Assembly (NCBI RefSeq): GCF_900141985.1
Contig: NZ_FQZK01000010.1
Coordinates: 1 to 64,000, forward strand
DNA length: 64,000 nucleotides
DNA from: Nocardiopsis flavescens
GTDB taxonomy: Bacteria > Actinomycetota > Actinomycetes > Streptosporangiales > Streptosporangiaceae
Direction: 5' to 3'
Under the pieces are notes generated by a model that had not been told where the DNA came from, did no database searches, and worked only from the letters and a program-made list of their open reading frames with translations. Below are positions 49,614 to 58,251 of this stretch, piece after piece. The stretch's first letter is position 1, and the number at the start of each line of letters is the position of its first letter. The position numbers were made by a program, and so were the translations under genes.

Positions 49614-50743
49614 GGGCGGGTCCCGGCGGGGACCGCGGCGGGGTCCGCCGGCGCGCCGGGGGCGGCGGCCAGGCGGGGCAGCACGTGCTCGCCCACGCGG
49701 TAGGCCTCCTCCAGGTGCGGCCAGCCGGAGAGGATGAACTCGTCCGCCCCCGCGGCGCGGTACTCGCGCAGGCGCTCGGCCACCTGGTCGTGGTCCCCCA
49801 CCAGGGCGGTCCCGGCGCCCTCGCGGACCAGGCCCACCCCCGCCCACAGGTTCGGGGACACCTCCAGGGCGTGCACGTCCCCGGTCAGGCCGCGGGTGCG
49901 CAGGGCGTTCATGCGGGCCTGCCCGGTGGAGTCCATCCGGGCGTAGTACTCCTCCATGGCCGCCACCCGGTCCGCCCCCATGCCCTCCAACAGGCGGGCG
50001 GCCTCGCGCCAGGCCTCGTCAGCGGTGTCGCGGGTGATGACGTGCAGGCGGACGCCGAAGCGCGGGGAGCGCCCCTGCGCGGCGGCGGCCGCCCGGACCC
50101 GGCGCACGCGCTCGGCGATCATGGCGGGCGGCTCGCCCCACATGAGGTAGGAGTCGGCCCGGCGGGCGGCGACCCGCTCCGCGGCCGGGGAGGCGCCGCC
50201 GAAGTAGATCTCCGGGGCGGGCTCCAGGGGGAGGTCTCCCCAGCCCTGGACCGTGTAGTGGTCGCCGCGGAAGTCGAAGCTCCCCCCGGCGAAGGAGCGG
50301 CGCAGCACCGCGAGGAACTCGTCGGTGCGGGCGTAGCGCTCGTCGTGGCCGAGGGTGTCGCCGTAGGCGCGCTGCTCGACGGGGTCGCCACCGGTGACGA
50401 TGTTGAGGAGCAGGCGGCCGTCGGAGACCTCCTGGAAGGTGCGGGCCTGCTGGGCGGCGAGGGTGGGGAGCACGAACCCGGGGCGGAAGGCGACCAGGAA
50501 GCGCAGGGTGTCGGTGTGCCGGGCCAGGGCCGCGCAGGTGATCCACGGGTCGGGGCACCCCGCGCCCGTCGGGGTGAGCGCCGCGTCGAACCCGGCGGCC
50601 TCGGCCGCCCGGGCGACCTGGGCCAGGTAGGCGGTGGTGGCCGGGCGGTGGGCCGCGGTCACACCACCCGCGCCCAGGCGGACGGTGGAGTTGCGGACCG
50701 CGGTGCCGTCGCCGGTCGTGGGCAGGAACCAGTGGAAGCGCAT
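49610..50743 (-). CDS. ssuD: FMNH2-dependent alkanesulfonate monooxygenase
   Basis: A 377-residue LLM-class flavin monooxygenase. MRFHWFLPTTGDG, LAARHTDTLRFLVAFRPGFVLPTLAAQQARTFQEVSDGRLLLNIVTGGDPVEQRAYGD and PEIYFGGASPAAERVAARRADSYLMWGEP are close to SsuD. It releases sulfite from alkanesulfonates using reduced flavin. No flavin reductase gene is present in the operon. ATG 50743 has AAAGG upstream. First gene of ssuD-C-A-B. Confidence 0.92.
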   Translation of the reverse strand: MRFHWFLPTTGDGTAVRNSTVRLGAGGVTAAHRPATTAYLAQVARAAEAAGFDAALTPTGAGCPDPWITCAALARHTDTLRFLVAFRPGFVLPTLAAQQARTFQEVSDGRLLLNIVTGGDPVEQRAYGDTLGHDERYARTDEFLAVLRRSFAGGSFDFRGDHYTVQGWGDLPLEPAPEIYFGGASPAAERVAARRADSYLMWGEPPAMIAERVRRVRAAAAAQGRSPRFGVRLHVITRDTADEAWREAARLLEGMGADRVAAMEEYYARMDSTGQARMNALRTRGLTGDVHALEVSPNLWAGVGLVREGAGTALVGDHDQVAERLREYRAAGADEFILSGWPHLEEAYRVGEHVLPRLAAAPGAPADPAAVPAGTRP

Positions 50744-50786
50744 GCCGAAGGGGGGCCTTTCGCGGAGGGGCCGTCGAACATTCCTG

Positions 50787-50810
50787 ACTATACAGATAGG
50801 AAATATCTGT
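50787..50810 (-). promoter_or_regulatory. ssu promoter with operator dyad
   Basis: ACAGATA-GGAAA-TATCTGT (50792-50810) is a perfect dyad. On the minus strand TATAGT (50792-50787) is a good -10 that shares its first base with the dyad, so the dyad fills the spacer. This fits repression when sulfur is plentiful; the regulator is not in the window. Confidence 0.6.
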
Positions 50811-50948
50811 TACCAGGTCGGCAGCGTGTCCGGACGGTGGCACGGCGCAAGGGGACGCGCAGCGGCCACGGGCACCGGGCGCGGCGGGACCGCACGGCCG
50901 GGGCGCGCGGCCGGGGCCGGGAGCGGTCCTCCCGACCCCCGGCACGGG

Positions 50949-52745
50949 TCAGTCCTCGTAGAGCCCGTCCAGCTCGGCCGCGTACTTGTCGCGGATGACC
51001 CGCCGCCGGAGCTTGAGGGAGGGGGTGAGCTCACCGGTGTCCGGCCCCCACTCACCCGCCAGCACCCGGTGGCGCTTGACCTGTTCGGCACGGCTCAGCC
51101 GGGCGTTGGCGGCGGCGACGGCGCGCTCCAGCTCCGCCGCCACCTCCGGATGCGCGGCCAGCGCGTCCCAGTCCCCGCCGGTATCGATCCCACGGGCCGC
51201 CGCCCACACCGGGGTGACGTCCCGGTCGGGCACCACCAGGGCCACCAGGTAGGGGTGCCCGTCGCCGTGCGCGTAGGCCTGGCCGACCAGCGGGTGCTCC
51301 TTGAGGGTGTTCTCCACCAGGGCGGGCGAGACGTTCTTGCCCCCGCTGGTCACGATGATCTCCTTCTTGCGGTCGGTGATCCACAGGTGGCCGTCCCCGT
51401 CGAGGCGGCCGATGTCGCCGGTGGCGAACCAGCCGTCGCCGTCGGTGGCCGCGCGCACCGCGCCGCCGGCGTCCACGTACCCGTCGAACACCGTCTCCCC
51501 GCGCAGCAGGACCTCCCCGTCGTCGGCGACCCGGACCTCCACCGAGGAGAGCGGGCGCCCCACCGAGCCCAGCCGGAACCCGCCGGTCGGGGTGTTGGCG
51601 GTGGCCACGCCCAGGGACTCGGTCAGGCCCCAGGCGTCCATGATCGGCATGCCCAGGCCGGCCCAGAAGCGCACCACCTCCGGCGGCATCGGGGCCGAGG
51701 CGCTGGAGGCCCACACCACCCGGTCCAGGCCCACCTTCTCCAGGACCGGGGTCAGGGCGAGCTCGCGGACCGCCGCGAACCGCCGCGCCAGGTCCGGCGG
51801 GACCGGCCCGCCGCGCTCCAGGTGGGCGGTGTGCTCGGCGGCCACCGCCATGGCCGCCTCGATCCCCGACCGCTGTTCCCCGGGCAGCCCGGCCAGCCCG
51901 GCGCGCAGCGCGGAGGCGAGCTTCTCCCACACCCGGGGCACCCCGAAGAACTCCGGCGGGCGCACGTGTCTCAACACGCCGACCAGCTCCGCCGGGTCGT
52001 CGCACATCCACACGTGGGAGGCCCGGAGCAGGGGCAGGTACAGGCCCAGGACGCGTTCGGCGATGTGGGCCAGCGGCAGGTAGCAGATGTGGGCGGCGTG
52101 CTCGGGCAGGTCGATGAGGGAGTCCAGGGCCGCCAGGTTGGCGAGCATCCGCCGGTGGGTGACCGCCACGCCCTTGGGGTCGCCGGTGGTCCCCGAGGTG
52201 TAGACGACGGTGAGCAGGTCCTCGGGCTTGAGGGAGTGGCGGTGCTCGAACGCGTCCCCGGCCGGGGCGGCGGCGAGCGCGGCGTAGTCCAGGTGGCCGC
52301 GGCCGGGGTCCGCGCCGGAGACCACGACCAGGAACTCCAGCGCCGTGCCGGGGTCCGCGACCAGGGGCTCCCAGGCGGCGGCGACCGCCGCGTCCTCCAC
52401 GACGGCGACGCGGGCCCGGCTGTGCCGGGCGATGTAGGCGACCTGCTCGGGGGCGGCGGTTCCGTAGACGGTGGTGGGGACCGCTCCGAGGTGCACCAGC
52501 GCCAGGTCGGAGAGCCAGTGCTCGGGCCGGTTGCCCAGCATCAGCAGGGCGCGGTCGCCGGGGGCGGTGCCGAGCGAGGCGTAGCCCTGGGCGAGTCGGG
52601 CGACGGCCTCGTTCACCCCCGCCCAGGTGAGGGTGGGCCAGTCGTCGCCGGAGCGCCAGGAGAGGGCGGGCAGGTCGGGGTGCGCGGCGGCGTTGTGTTC
52701 GAGGAGGCGGGCGAGGGTGTGGTCCGGGGAGACGGCTGGGGGCAC
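50949..52745 (-). CDS. Long-chain fatty acid-CoA ligase (FadD15-like)
   Basis: A 598-residue ANL enzyme. The P-loop is VVYTSGTTGDPKGVAVTHR, followed by YLPLAHIAERVLGLYLPLL, AWGLTESLGVATAN, GDIGRLDGDGHLWITDRKKEIIVTSGGKNVSP, and C-terminal LTPSLKLRRRVIRDKYAAELDGLY. It activates fatty acids to acyl-CoA. GTG 52745 has AGGAG upstream. It stands alone; a TCACATGTGA palindrome lies 28 bp upstream. Confidence 0.93.
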   Translation of the reverse strand: MPPAVSPDHTLARLLEHNAAAHPDLPALSWRSGDDWPTLTWAGVNEAVARLAQGYASLGTAPGDRALLMLGNRPEHWLSDLALVHLGAVPTTVYGTAAPEQVAYIARHSRARVAVVEDAAVAAAWEPLVADPGTALEFLVVVSGADPGRGHLDYAALAAAPAGDAFEHRHSLKPEDLLTVVYTSGTTGDPKGVAVTHRRMLANLAALDSLIDLPEHAAHICYLPLAHIAERVLGLYLPLLRASHVWMCDDPAELVGVLRHVRPPEFFGVPRVWEKLASALRAGLAGLPGEQRSGIEAAMAVAAEHTAHLERGGPVPPDLARRFAAVRELALTPVLEKVGLDRVVWASSASAPMPPEVVRFWAGLGMPIMDAWGLTESLGVATANTPTGGFRLGSVGRPLSSVEVRVADDGEVLLRGETVFDGYVDAGGAVRAATDGDGWFATGDIGRLDGDGHLWITDRKKEIIVTSGGKNVSPALVENTLKEHPLVGQAYAHGDGHPYLVALVVPDRDVTPVWAAARGIDTGGDWDALAAHPEVAAELERAVAAANARLSRAEQVKRHRVLAGEWGPDTGELTPSLKLRRRVIRDKYAAELDGLYED

Positions 52746-52772
52746 GGAGGGCTCCTGACGGTCGTCCTACGC

Positions 52773-52782
52773 TCACATGTGA
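52773..52782. promoter_or_regulatory. Palindrome TCACATGTGA
   Basis: A perfect 10-bp palindrome (extendable to GATCACATGTGA on the minus strand) upstream of the acyl-CoA ligase gene. It could be an operator. Confidence 0.4.
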
Positions 52783-52842
52783 TCTGGAACACACGCGAGG
52801 GTAACACCGGGCCATCCCCCCGGACAGACCCCTTGGCGGCCC

Positions 52843-53295
52843 TCAGCCCTTACGGGGACGGGGATGCAGGTGCGAGGCGACCGCCAGCCGGTTGTAGAGG
52901 TTGATCATCGAGATCGCGACCAGCAGGGCGGCCAGCCGCTTGTCGTCGTAGTGCTCGGCGGCCTCCGCGTACACCTCGTCCGGGACCCCGTGCTCACCCA
53001 GGCGGGTCACGGCGTCGGTGAGGGACAGGGCCGCGCGCTCGGCGGGGGTGAAGACCGCGCCCGCCTCGTACCAGGCCGACACCAGGAAGAGGCGCTGCTG
53101 GGTCTCCCCCTCCTTCAGGGCCCGGCGCGTGTGCAGGTCCACGCAGAAGGAGCAGCCGTTGAGGACCGAGGAGCGGAGCTTCACCAGTTCGAGCAGGGTG
53201 ATGTCGAGGTGCTCCGCGACGAGGCCGTCGACCTCGTCCAGTTTGGAATAGATCTCGGGAACCTGCTTGGACCACACGATGCGCTCTTGCGACAC
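52843..53295 (-). CDS. Carboxymuconolactone decarboxylase/AhpD-like protein
   Basis: A 150-residue all-helical protein. LRSSVLNGCSFCVDLHTRRALKEGE contains the AhpD-type CxxC (Cys48, Cys51) and proton-relay His55, suggesting alkylhydroperoxidase activity. AALSLTDAVTRLGEHGVPDEVYAEAAEHYDDKRLAALLVAISMINLYNRLAVA completes the family. GTG 53295 has GGAGG nine bases upstream; the longer frame to 53430 is Arg/Pro-rich and rejected. Divergent from the MATE gene. Confidence 0.92.
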   Translation of the reverse strand: MSQERIVWSKQVPEIYSKLDEVDGLVAEHLDITLLELVKLRSSVLNGCSFCVDLHTRRALKEGETQQRLFLVSAWYEAGAVFTPAERAALSLTDAVTRLGEHGVPDEVYAEAAEHYDDKRLAALLVAISMINLYNRLAVASHLHPRPRKG

Positions 53296-53543
53296 GGGAC
53301 GACGCCTCCTCGATCCGGGCACGGGCCGGGCGGCCCGCACTACCCGCAACGTACGCCACCCGGCGGCTCTTCCCGGACCGGCTGCCGCCCCGGCGCCCCG
53401 GCCGGAACCGGACGCGGCGCACCCTTCCACCCGAATTCACACCGTGGTAGAAAAGGCTTTGATTCCGCGCATTCCTTTTCCTTTCACCGGGAAAGGCATG
53501 CCGTTTTCTCCGGAATTCTTCCGACCCCTGGGGAGACCGCACC

Positions 53544-54893
53544 GTGGAAACGGAGCCCCCGCCCCCGCGGCGGGCCGGGACGCCCGCCTCCCTCGGCGGG
53601 ACCGTGCGGGAACTGGGGGCGAAGGCGTTCCCCCTGTATTTCTCGATGCTGGCGTCCATGGCGGGGGGCATGGTCACCGCCGGTGTGATCGGGAACGTCG
53701 CCACCGCCGACCTCGCGGCCTTCGCCCTGCTCATCACGGTGTTCAACCCCCTGCTCATGGTGGTGCAGGGAGCGCTGCGCGGGTCGATGCCGTTCGTCGC
53801 CGAGTGCGTGGACGACCCGGCGGCGCTGGCTCCGGTGGTGCGCGACTCCACCTGGCTCGCCCTGCTCGCGGGCGCGGCGGGCGGTGTCGTCCTGGGGCTG
53901 ACCCCGCTGTGGGCGCGGGCGATCGGGGTGGCCGCCCCCACCCTGGCCGCGCTGGGGGTGCTGCCCGCGGCGCTGGCCGGGCTGGCCCTGCTGGCCTCCT
54001 CCGTCAAGGCCTCGGTGACGGTGCTGCTCGTGGGGCTGGGGCGCAACCGGACCGTACTGGCACTGAGCCTGGTCAACACCGCGACCGCGGTGACCCTGAC
54101 GCCGCTGCTGGTGCTGGGCGCGGGCCCGGTGCCCGGGCTGGGGCTCACCGGGGCGGCGCTGGCGCTGTGCCTGGACAACTGCGCGATGGCGGCGCTGTAC
54201 CTGTACGTCTCGCGCCGCGGGACCCCGCTGCGCGGGCACCGGGTGGGGCTGGGCGCCCCCGACCGGTCGGGCGTCGCCGAGATCGCCCGGGTGGGGCTGC
54301 CCACCGGTTCCACCCTGCTCGTCAAGTTCGGATCACTGAGCCTGCTGGGGCTGGTGGTGGCCCGGATCGGTACCGAGGAGGCGGCGGCCCACCAGCTGCT
54401 GGCGGTCATCGCGGGGTTCGTCTTCATCCCCGCGATCGCCGTGGGGCAGTCGAGCGTCCCGTTCGCCGCCCGGGCGGCCGGGCAGGGGTCGGTGGCGGGG
54501 GTGCGCCGCGCGGTCACCGCCGGATACCTGGTGGCGGTGCCGGTGGTGACGGCGAGCCTGGTGCTGCTGTGGGCGCTGGCCGGCCCCGCGGTCGGGGTGT
54601 TCACCCCCGACCCCGCGGTACGGGAGACGGTGGTCGCGCTGCTCCCGCTGCTGTCGGCGGTGGTGGTCGCCGACGCCGCGCAGTCGCTGCCCGGGATGGG
54701 GCTGCTGGGGATCAGGCAGGCGCGCTACTCCCTGTACACGTTCGCGGTCTGCTACGGCCTGCTGTGCCTGGCGGCGGTGCCCGTCGCCGCACTGGGCGGG
54801 CTCGCCGGGGTCTGGGCGGCCTACGCGGTGGCCAACACCGGGCTCGTGGCCGGCCAGGCGGCGGCCTTCCACCGGCGCTCCGCCCTCGTGTGA
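53544..54893 (+). CDS. MATE-family efflux transporter
   Basis: A 449-residue protein with twelve membrane segments in two similar halves: FPLYFSMLASMAGGMVTAGVIGNVATADLAAFALLITVFNPLLMVVQGALRG begins the first and EIARVGLPTGSTLLVKFGSLSLLGLVVARIGTEEAAAHQLLAVIAGFVFIPAIAVGQSSVPFAARAAG the second. It should export drugs or metabolites using an ion gradient. GTG 53544 has GGGGAG upstream. The preceding region around 53440-53530 is AT-richer and may hold the promoter. Confidence 0.92.
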   Translation: METEPPPPRRAGTPASLGGTVRELGAKAFPLYFSMLASMAGGMVTAGVIGNVATADLAAFALLITVFNPLLMVVQGALRGSMPFVAECVDDPAALAPVVRDSTWLALLAGAAGGVVLGLTPLWARAIGVAAPTLAALGVLPAALAGLALLASSVKASVTVLLVGLGRNRTVLALSLVNTATAVTLTPLLVLGAGPVPGLGLTGAALALCLDNCAMAALYLYVSRRGTPLRGHRVGLGAPDRSGVAEIARVGLPTGSTLLVKFGSLSLLGLVVARIGTEEAAAHQLLAVIAGFVFIPAIAVGQSSVPFAARAAGQGSVAGVRRAVTAGYLVAVPVVTASLVLLWALAGPAVGVFTPDPAVRETVVALLPLLSAVVVADAAQSLPGMGLLGIRQARYSLYTFAVCYGLLCLAAVPVAALGGLAGVWAAYAVANTGLVAGQAAAFHRRSALV

Positions 54894-55034
54894 GCGGGCC
54901 CCGCCCGGGGCCGCGCTCCGCGCCCGCTCGGACCGGCCGGGTACCGCGACCCCTGGACCGGTCCGGGACCGCTCCGCTCCGCGCCTGCCGGGGCGGGCCT
55001 GCCGCCCCCGGGGCGCCGGCGACCGGCACCGGTG

Positions 55035-55802
55035 TCAGGAGCGGTCGCGCGCGTCGTGGGCGAGCAGGGCCAGCGGCACCCGGCCGGCCAGGTCGAGTTT
55101 GGTGAGCGCACTGGAGACGTGCGCCTTGACCGTCCCCAGCGACATGTGCAGCGCACGGGCGATCTCGGCGTTGGACAGCCCGTCGGCGACGGCCTCGGCG
55201 ACCTCGCGTTCGCGCCCGGTGAGCAGGGCCAGCCGCTCCCGGGCGCCGCGGCCGCGCACGGCCGCGGCATCGTGCGCCCCGCCCCCGTCCGGAGCGGGGG
55301 CGACGCCGTCGCGGCGTGCGCCCTCCGGCCCCGCCGCCGCGTCGTGGCCGTCCCGCCCGGTGCCGGCGGCGACCCGGTCCATGAGGGCGCGGGCCACCGC
55401 GGGAGAGAGCACCGGCTCCCCGGCCGCGGCGCGGTGCACCGCCTCCACGATCCGCTCGGGCTCGGTGTGCTTGAGCAGGTATCCGGCGGCCCCGGCGCGC
55501 AGCGCCCGGGCGACGGTGTCGTCGGCGTCGAACGTGGTCAGCACGATGACCTGGGGGTCGTCCTCCCCTCCGGTGCGCAGCGCCCCGGTGGCGGTGATCC
55601 CGTCCATGCCGGGCATGCGCACGTCCATCAGCACCACGTGGGGGCGGTGCGCGGCCACCGCGGCGGCCACCTCCTCCCCGTCGGCGGCCTCGCCGACCAC
55701 GGTGATGGTCGGCGCCCCGGAGAGCATGATCCGCAGCCCGGTCAGCACCAGCGGGTCGTCGTCGACGAGGAGAACGCGTACGGGAGTGTCCACGTCGTCC
55801 AC
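55035..55802 (-). CDS. NarL/LuxR-type response regulator
   Basis: A 255-residue regulator. The receiver domain has VLLVDDDPLVLTGLRIML, the phosphoacceptor Asp60 in VVLMDVRMPGMDG, Thr in VLTTFD and Lys in GYLLKHTEPE. A linker rich in Gly/Ala/Asp (about 150-185) is longer than usual. The C-terminal LuxR HTH is LTGREREVAEAVADGLSNAEIARALHMSLGTVKAHVSSALTKLDL. GTG 55802 shares a base with the kinase stop (TAGTG), favouring coupling; GTG 55793 is an alternative. Confidence 0.93.
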   Translation of the reverse strand: MDDVDTPVRVLLVDDDPLVLTGLRIMLSGAPTITVVGEAADGEEVAAAVAAHRPHVVLMDVRMPGMDGITATGALRTGGEDDPQVIVLTTFDADDTVARALRAGAAGYLLKHTEPERIVEAVHRAAAGEPVLSPAVARALMDRVAAGTGRDGHDAAAGPEGARRDGVAPAPDGGGAHDAAAVRGRGARERLALLTGREREVAEAVADGLSNAEIARALHMSLGTVKAHVSSALTKLDLAGRVPLALLAHDARDRS

Positions 55803-57172
55803 TATCGCACCCGCGTGTCCGCGGCAGCGGCGTCCGCCGGTACCGGCCGGGCGGGGGGTGTCCGCGGGTCCGCCGCCCCGGCCCGGGGTGGTCGCGGTGC
55901 CGCCGCGGCCTCGGGCCAGGGCAGCTCGGCGTCGAGGCGGAAGACCCCCCGTCGCGACCCGTGGGTGAGGGTCCCGCCGTCGAGGCGGACGCGCTCGGCC
56001 AGCCCGGTGAGCCCGGCTCCCGCACCGGGGATCTCCGCCGCGGCCACCCCCACCGGCAGCGGGTTGCGCACCGACACCGCCAGTGCCCGGCCCGGCCCGC
56101 CCTGGACCCGTACCTCCACCCGGGCCCCCGGGGCGTGCTTGCGCGCGTTGGTCAGCCCCTCCTGCACCACCCGGTAGGCGCTGCGGCCCACCCGGTCGCC
56201 GGGGACCGCGTCCCCAGGCAGCTCCAGCCGGGCGCTGACCCGCTGCCCGGACCCGGTGGCCTCGCGCAGCAGCCGCTCCAGGTCGGCCAGGGTCGGCTGA
56301 GGCGGGGCGGTGCCCGCGCCCTCCCGCGCGCCCGTGCCGCCCTCCCCGGGTCCGGTGTCGGCGGCGCGCAGGACCGCGAGCACGCCGCCCAGTTCGTCCA
56401 GGGCCCGGTGGGCGTTGTCGCGGATGACGCCCACGGCCGCGCCCAGCTCCTCCGCGGTGGGCGGCGGGGCCTGCCCCTGCTCGCTCTGGCGGACCCGGTA
56501 GGCGAGGGCTCCGGCGTGCACGGACAGCAGGGACATCCGGTGGGCGAGGACGTCGTGCATCTCGCGCGCGATACGGCGGCGTTCGTCGGCGCGGGCCTCG
56601 GACAGCCTGCGGTCGCGGTCGGCGCGGGCGCGCAGCACGTCCTCGCGCAGCCGCTCGACCAGCCGGATCCGGGACTTGAGCGCCAGCCCCCAGCCCAGGC
56701 AGCCCAGGAGCAGGAGCACGACGACCACGAGCGCGAAGGCCACCTGGTGGTCGGGGATCACCAGCAGGAACCAGGGCAGTCCGACGACGACGGTGCCCGC
56801 CGCCACCGCGGCCGCCTGCCACCAGGGGCGGCGCGCGGTCAGCCCGATCAGCGAGACGACGAGCGCCGCCAGGGAGGCGGAGGAGAGGGCCGAGAGGAGC
56901 CCGACGACCGCGGCCGAGGCCAGCGGGAACCGGGGCCGGGCGAACAGCACCAGGGCGGCGGCCACGCCGAGCACCACGTCCACGGCGGCCAGCCACCCGG
57001 GGACGTAGGAGTTGTACCCCAGCCGGTACAGGAGCGCGTACAGCACCGCCCACCCCAGCCCGGCGCCGACCGTCAGCAGCACGCCCCAGGGGACGGCGCG
57101 CCCTCCGTCCGACCCGCCCGGCTCCCCCGGCCCCCCGCCGCCGCGGGTCCCGTCGCCGCCCGCCGCCTCCAC
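55802..57172 (-). CDS. NarL-type sensor histidine kinase
   Basis: A 456-residue kinase with about six hydrophobic segments (30-165), a HisKA_3 domain with phosphoacceptor His206 in IAREMHDVLAHRMSLLSVHAGAL, and a HATPase with RVVQEGLTNARKHAPGARVEVRV (N box) and GAGAGLTGLAERV. The C-terminal 35 residues are Pro/Ala-rich. GTG 57172 has GAAGGGG eight bases upstream; GTG 57190 is possible. It is coupled to the response regulator and divergent from an ABC exporter, which the pair probably controls. Confidence 0.92.
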   Translation of the reverse strand: MEAAGGDGTRGGGGPGEPGGSDGGRAVPWGVLLTVGAGLGWAVLYALLYRLGYNSYVPGWLAAVDVVLGVAAALVLFARPRFPLASAAVVGLLSALSSASLAALVVSLIGLTARRPWWQAAAVAAGTVVVGLPWFLLVIPDHQVAFALVVVVLLLLGCLGWGLALKSRIRLVERLREDVLRARADRDRRLSEARADERRRIAREMHDVLAHRMSLLSVHAGALAYRVRQSEQGQAPPPTAEELGAAVGVIRDNAHRALDELGGVLAVLRAADTGPGEGGTGAREGAGTAPPQPTLADLERLLREATGSGQRVSARLELPGDAVPGDRVGRSAYRVVQEGLTNARKHAPGARVEVRVQGGPGRALAVSVRNPLPVGVAAAEIPGAGAGLTGLAERVRLDGGTLTHGSRRGVFRLDAELPWPEAAAAPRPPRAGAADPRTPPARPVPADAAAADTRVR

Positions 57173-57389
57173 GGCCGTTACCCCTTCCACCGCACCCGCC
57201 CTCCCGGCACCCGCGGCCCGCAGGGCCCGCCCCTGCCCGCCGGCACGCACCCGCGACCGCCCCGGGGGGCCGGCCCGGCGCGGCGGACCCGCGGCCGGCG
57301 CACCGCCCACCCCTCTCAGGGTAGGCCGGGAGCGGGTGGCGGCACCTCGGCCGAAAGGCCGATACCGGGCCCGGGCGCCGTCCCGGCCG

Positions 57390-57438
57390 TCGTCCGATCG
57401 GCCGACACCGCGCCGGATGAAAACGACCGATCGGACGA
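57390..57438. promoter_or_regulatory. Divergent inverted sites TCGTCCGATCGG / CCGATCGGACGA
   Basis: Two perfectly complementary 12-bp arms (57390-57401 and 57427-57438) lie between the kinase and ABC exporter genes. Each contains the palindrome CCGATCGG. They are likely sites for the adjacent response regulator. Confidence 0.55.
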
Positions 57439-57474
57439 TGCGGGGCACCGGTCCGCGGCGGGACGATCGGGGGT

Positions 57475-58251
57475 ATGGCGAACGACGACGGGCCCGCCCT
57501 GGAACTGGTCGGGCTGACCAAGGCCTTCAACGGCACCAGGGCCGCCGACGGTGTGTCCCTGGCCGTTCCCCGCGGCGCCCTGCTGGGGCTGGTGGGCCCC
57601 AACGGCGCGGGCAAGACGACCTCCATCTCCATGGCCGTCGGCCTGCTGCGCCCCGACGCGGGCACGGCCCGGGTGCTGGGCGTGGACATGTGGTCGGACC
57701 CGGTGGGCGCCAAGCGCCTGCTCGGTGTGCTCCCGGACGGGCTGTCCCTGCCCGAGCGCCTCACCGGCGGGGAGCTGCTGACCCACTGGGGCGGGCTGCG
57801 CGGGCTGGAGCGGGGCCTGGTCCGGGAGCGGGCCGGGGAGCTGCTGCGGGTCCTGGAGCTGGAGGAGGCCGACGACAGGGGCGTCCTGATCGCGGAGTAC
57901 TCCACCGGCATGCGCAAGAAGATCGGCCTGGCCACGGCCCTGCTGCACGCGCCCCGGGTGCTGGTGCTGGACGAGCCCTACGAGGCCGTCGACCCGGTGT
58001 CGGCCCGGGTGCTCACCGCGATCCTGCGCCGCTTCACCGACGGCGGGGGCACCGTGGTGGTCTCCAGCCACGTGATGGCCCTGGTGGAAGGGCTCGCCGA
58101 CCGGGTGGCCATCATCGCCCGCGGGCGCGTGCTGGCCGACGGGACCCTGGACGGCGTGCGCGGCCCGGACGCCACCCTGGAGGACACCTTCGTGCGGCTG
58201 GTCGGCGCGCGCGAGGTCGGAGAGGACGAGCTGGCGTGGCTGTCGTCCTGA
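57475..58251 (+). CDS. ABC exporter ATP-binding protein
   Basis: A 258-residue ATPase: Walker A GLVGPNGAGKTTSISMAVGLLRPDAG, signature YSTGMRKKIGLATALLHAP (STGM in place of LSGGQ), Walker B VLVLDEPYEAVDPVS, and H-loop VVVSSHVMALVEGL. Typical of CcmA/NatA-type exporters for drugs or antibiotics. ATG 57475 follows GGGGGT. The permease gene starts 16 bp before its stop. Confidence 0.92.
   Translation: MANDDGPALELVGLTKAFNGTRAADGVSLAVPRGALLGLVGPNGAGKTTSISMAVGLLRPDAGTARVLGVDMWSDPVGAKRLLGVLPDGLSLPERLTGGELLTHWGGLRGLERGLVRERAGELLRVLELEEADDRGVLIAEYSTGMRKKIGLATALLHAPRVLVLDEPYEAVDPVSARVLTAILRRFTDGGGTVVVSSHVMALVEGLADRVAIIARGRVLADGTLDGVRGPDATLEDTFVRLVGAREVGEDELAWLSS

Noticed and set aside
53296-53430. N-terminal extension of the AhpD-like protein
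   Set aside because: The extra residues are Gly/Arg/Ala-rich, and GTG 53295 has a GGAGG site and gives the family length.
52994-54604. Long minus-strand frame opposite the MATE gene
   Set aside because: Thr/Ala/Pro-rich composition and no family features; antisense to a clear membrane transporter.
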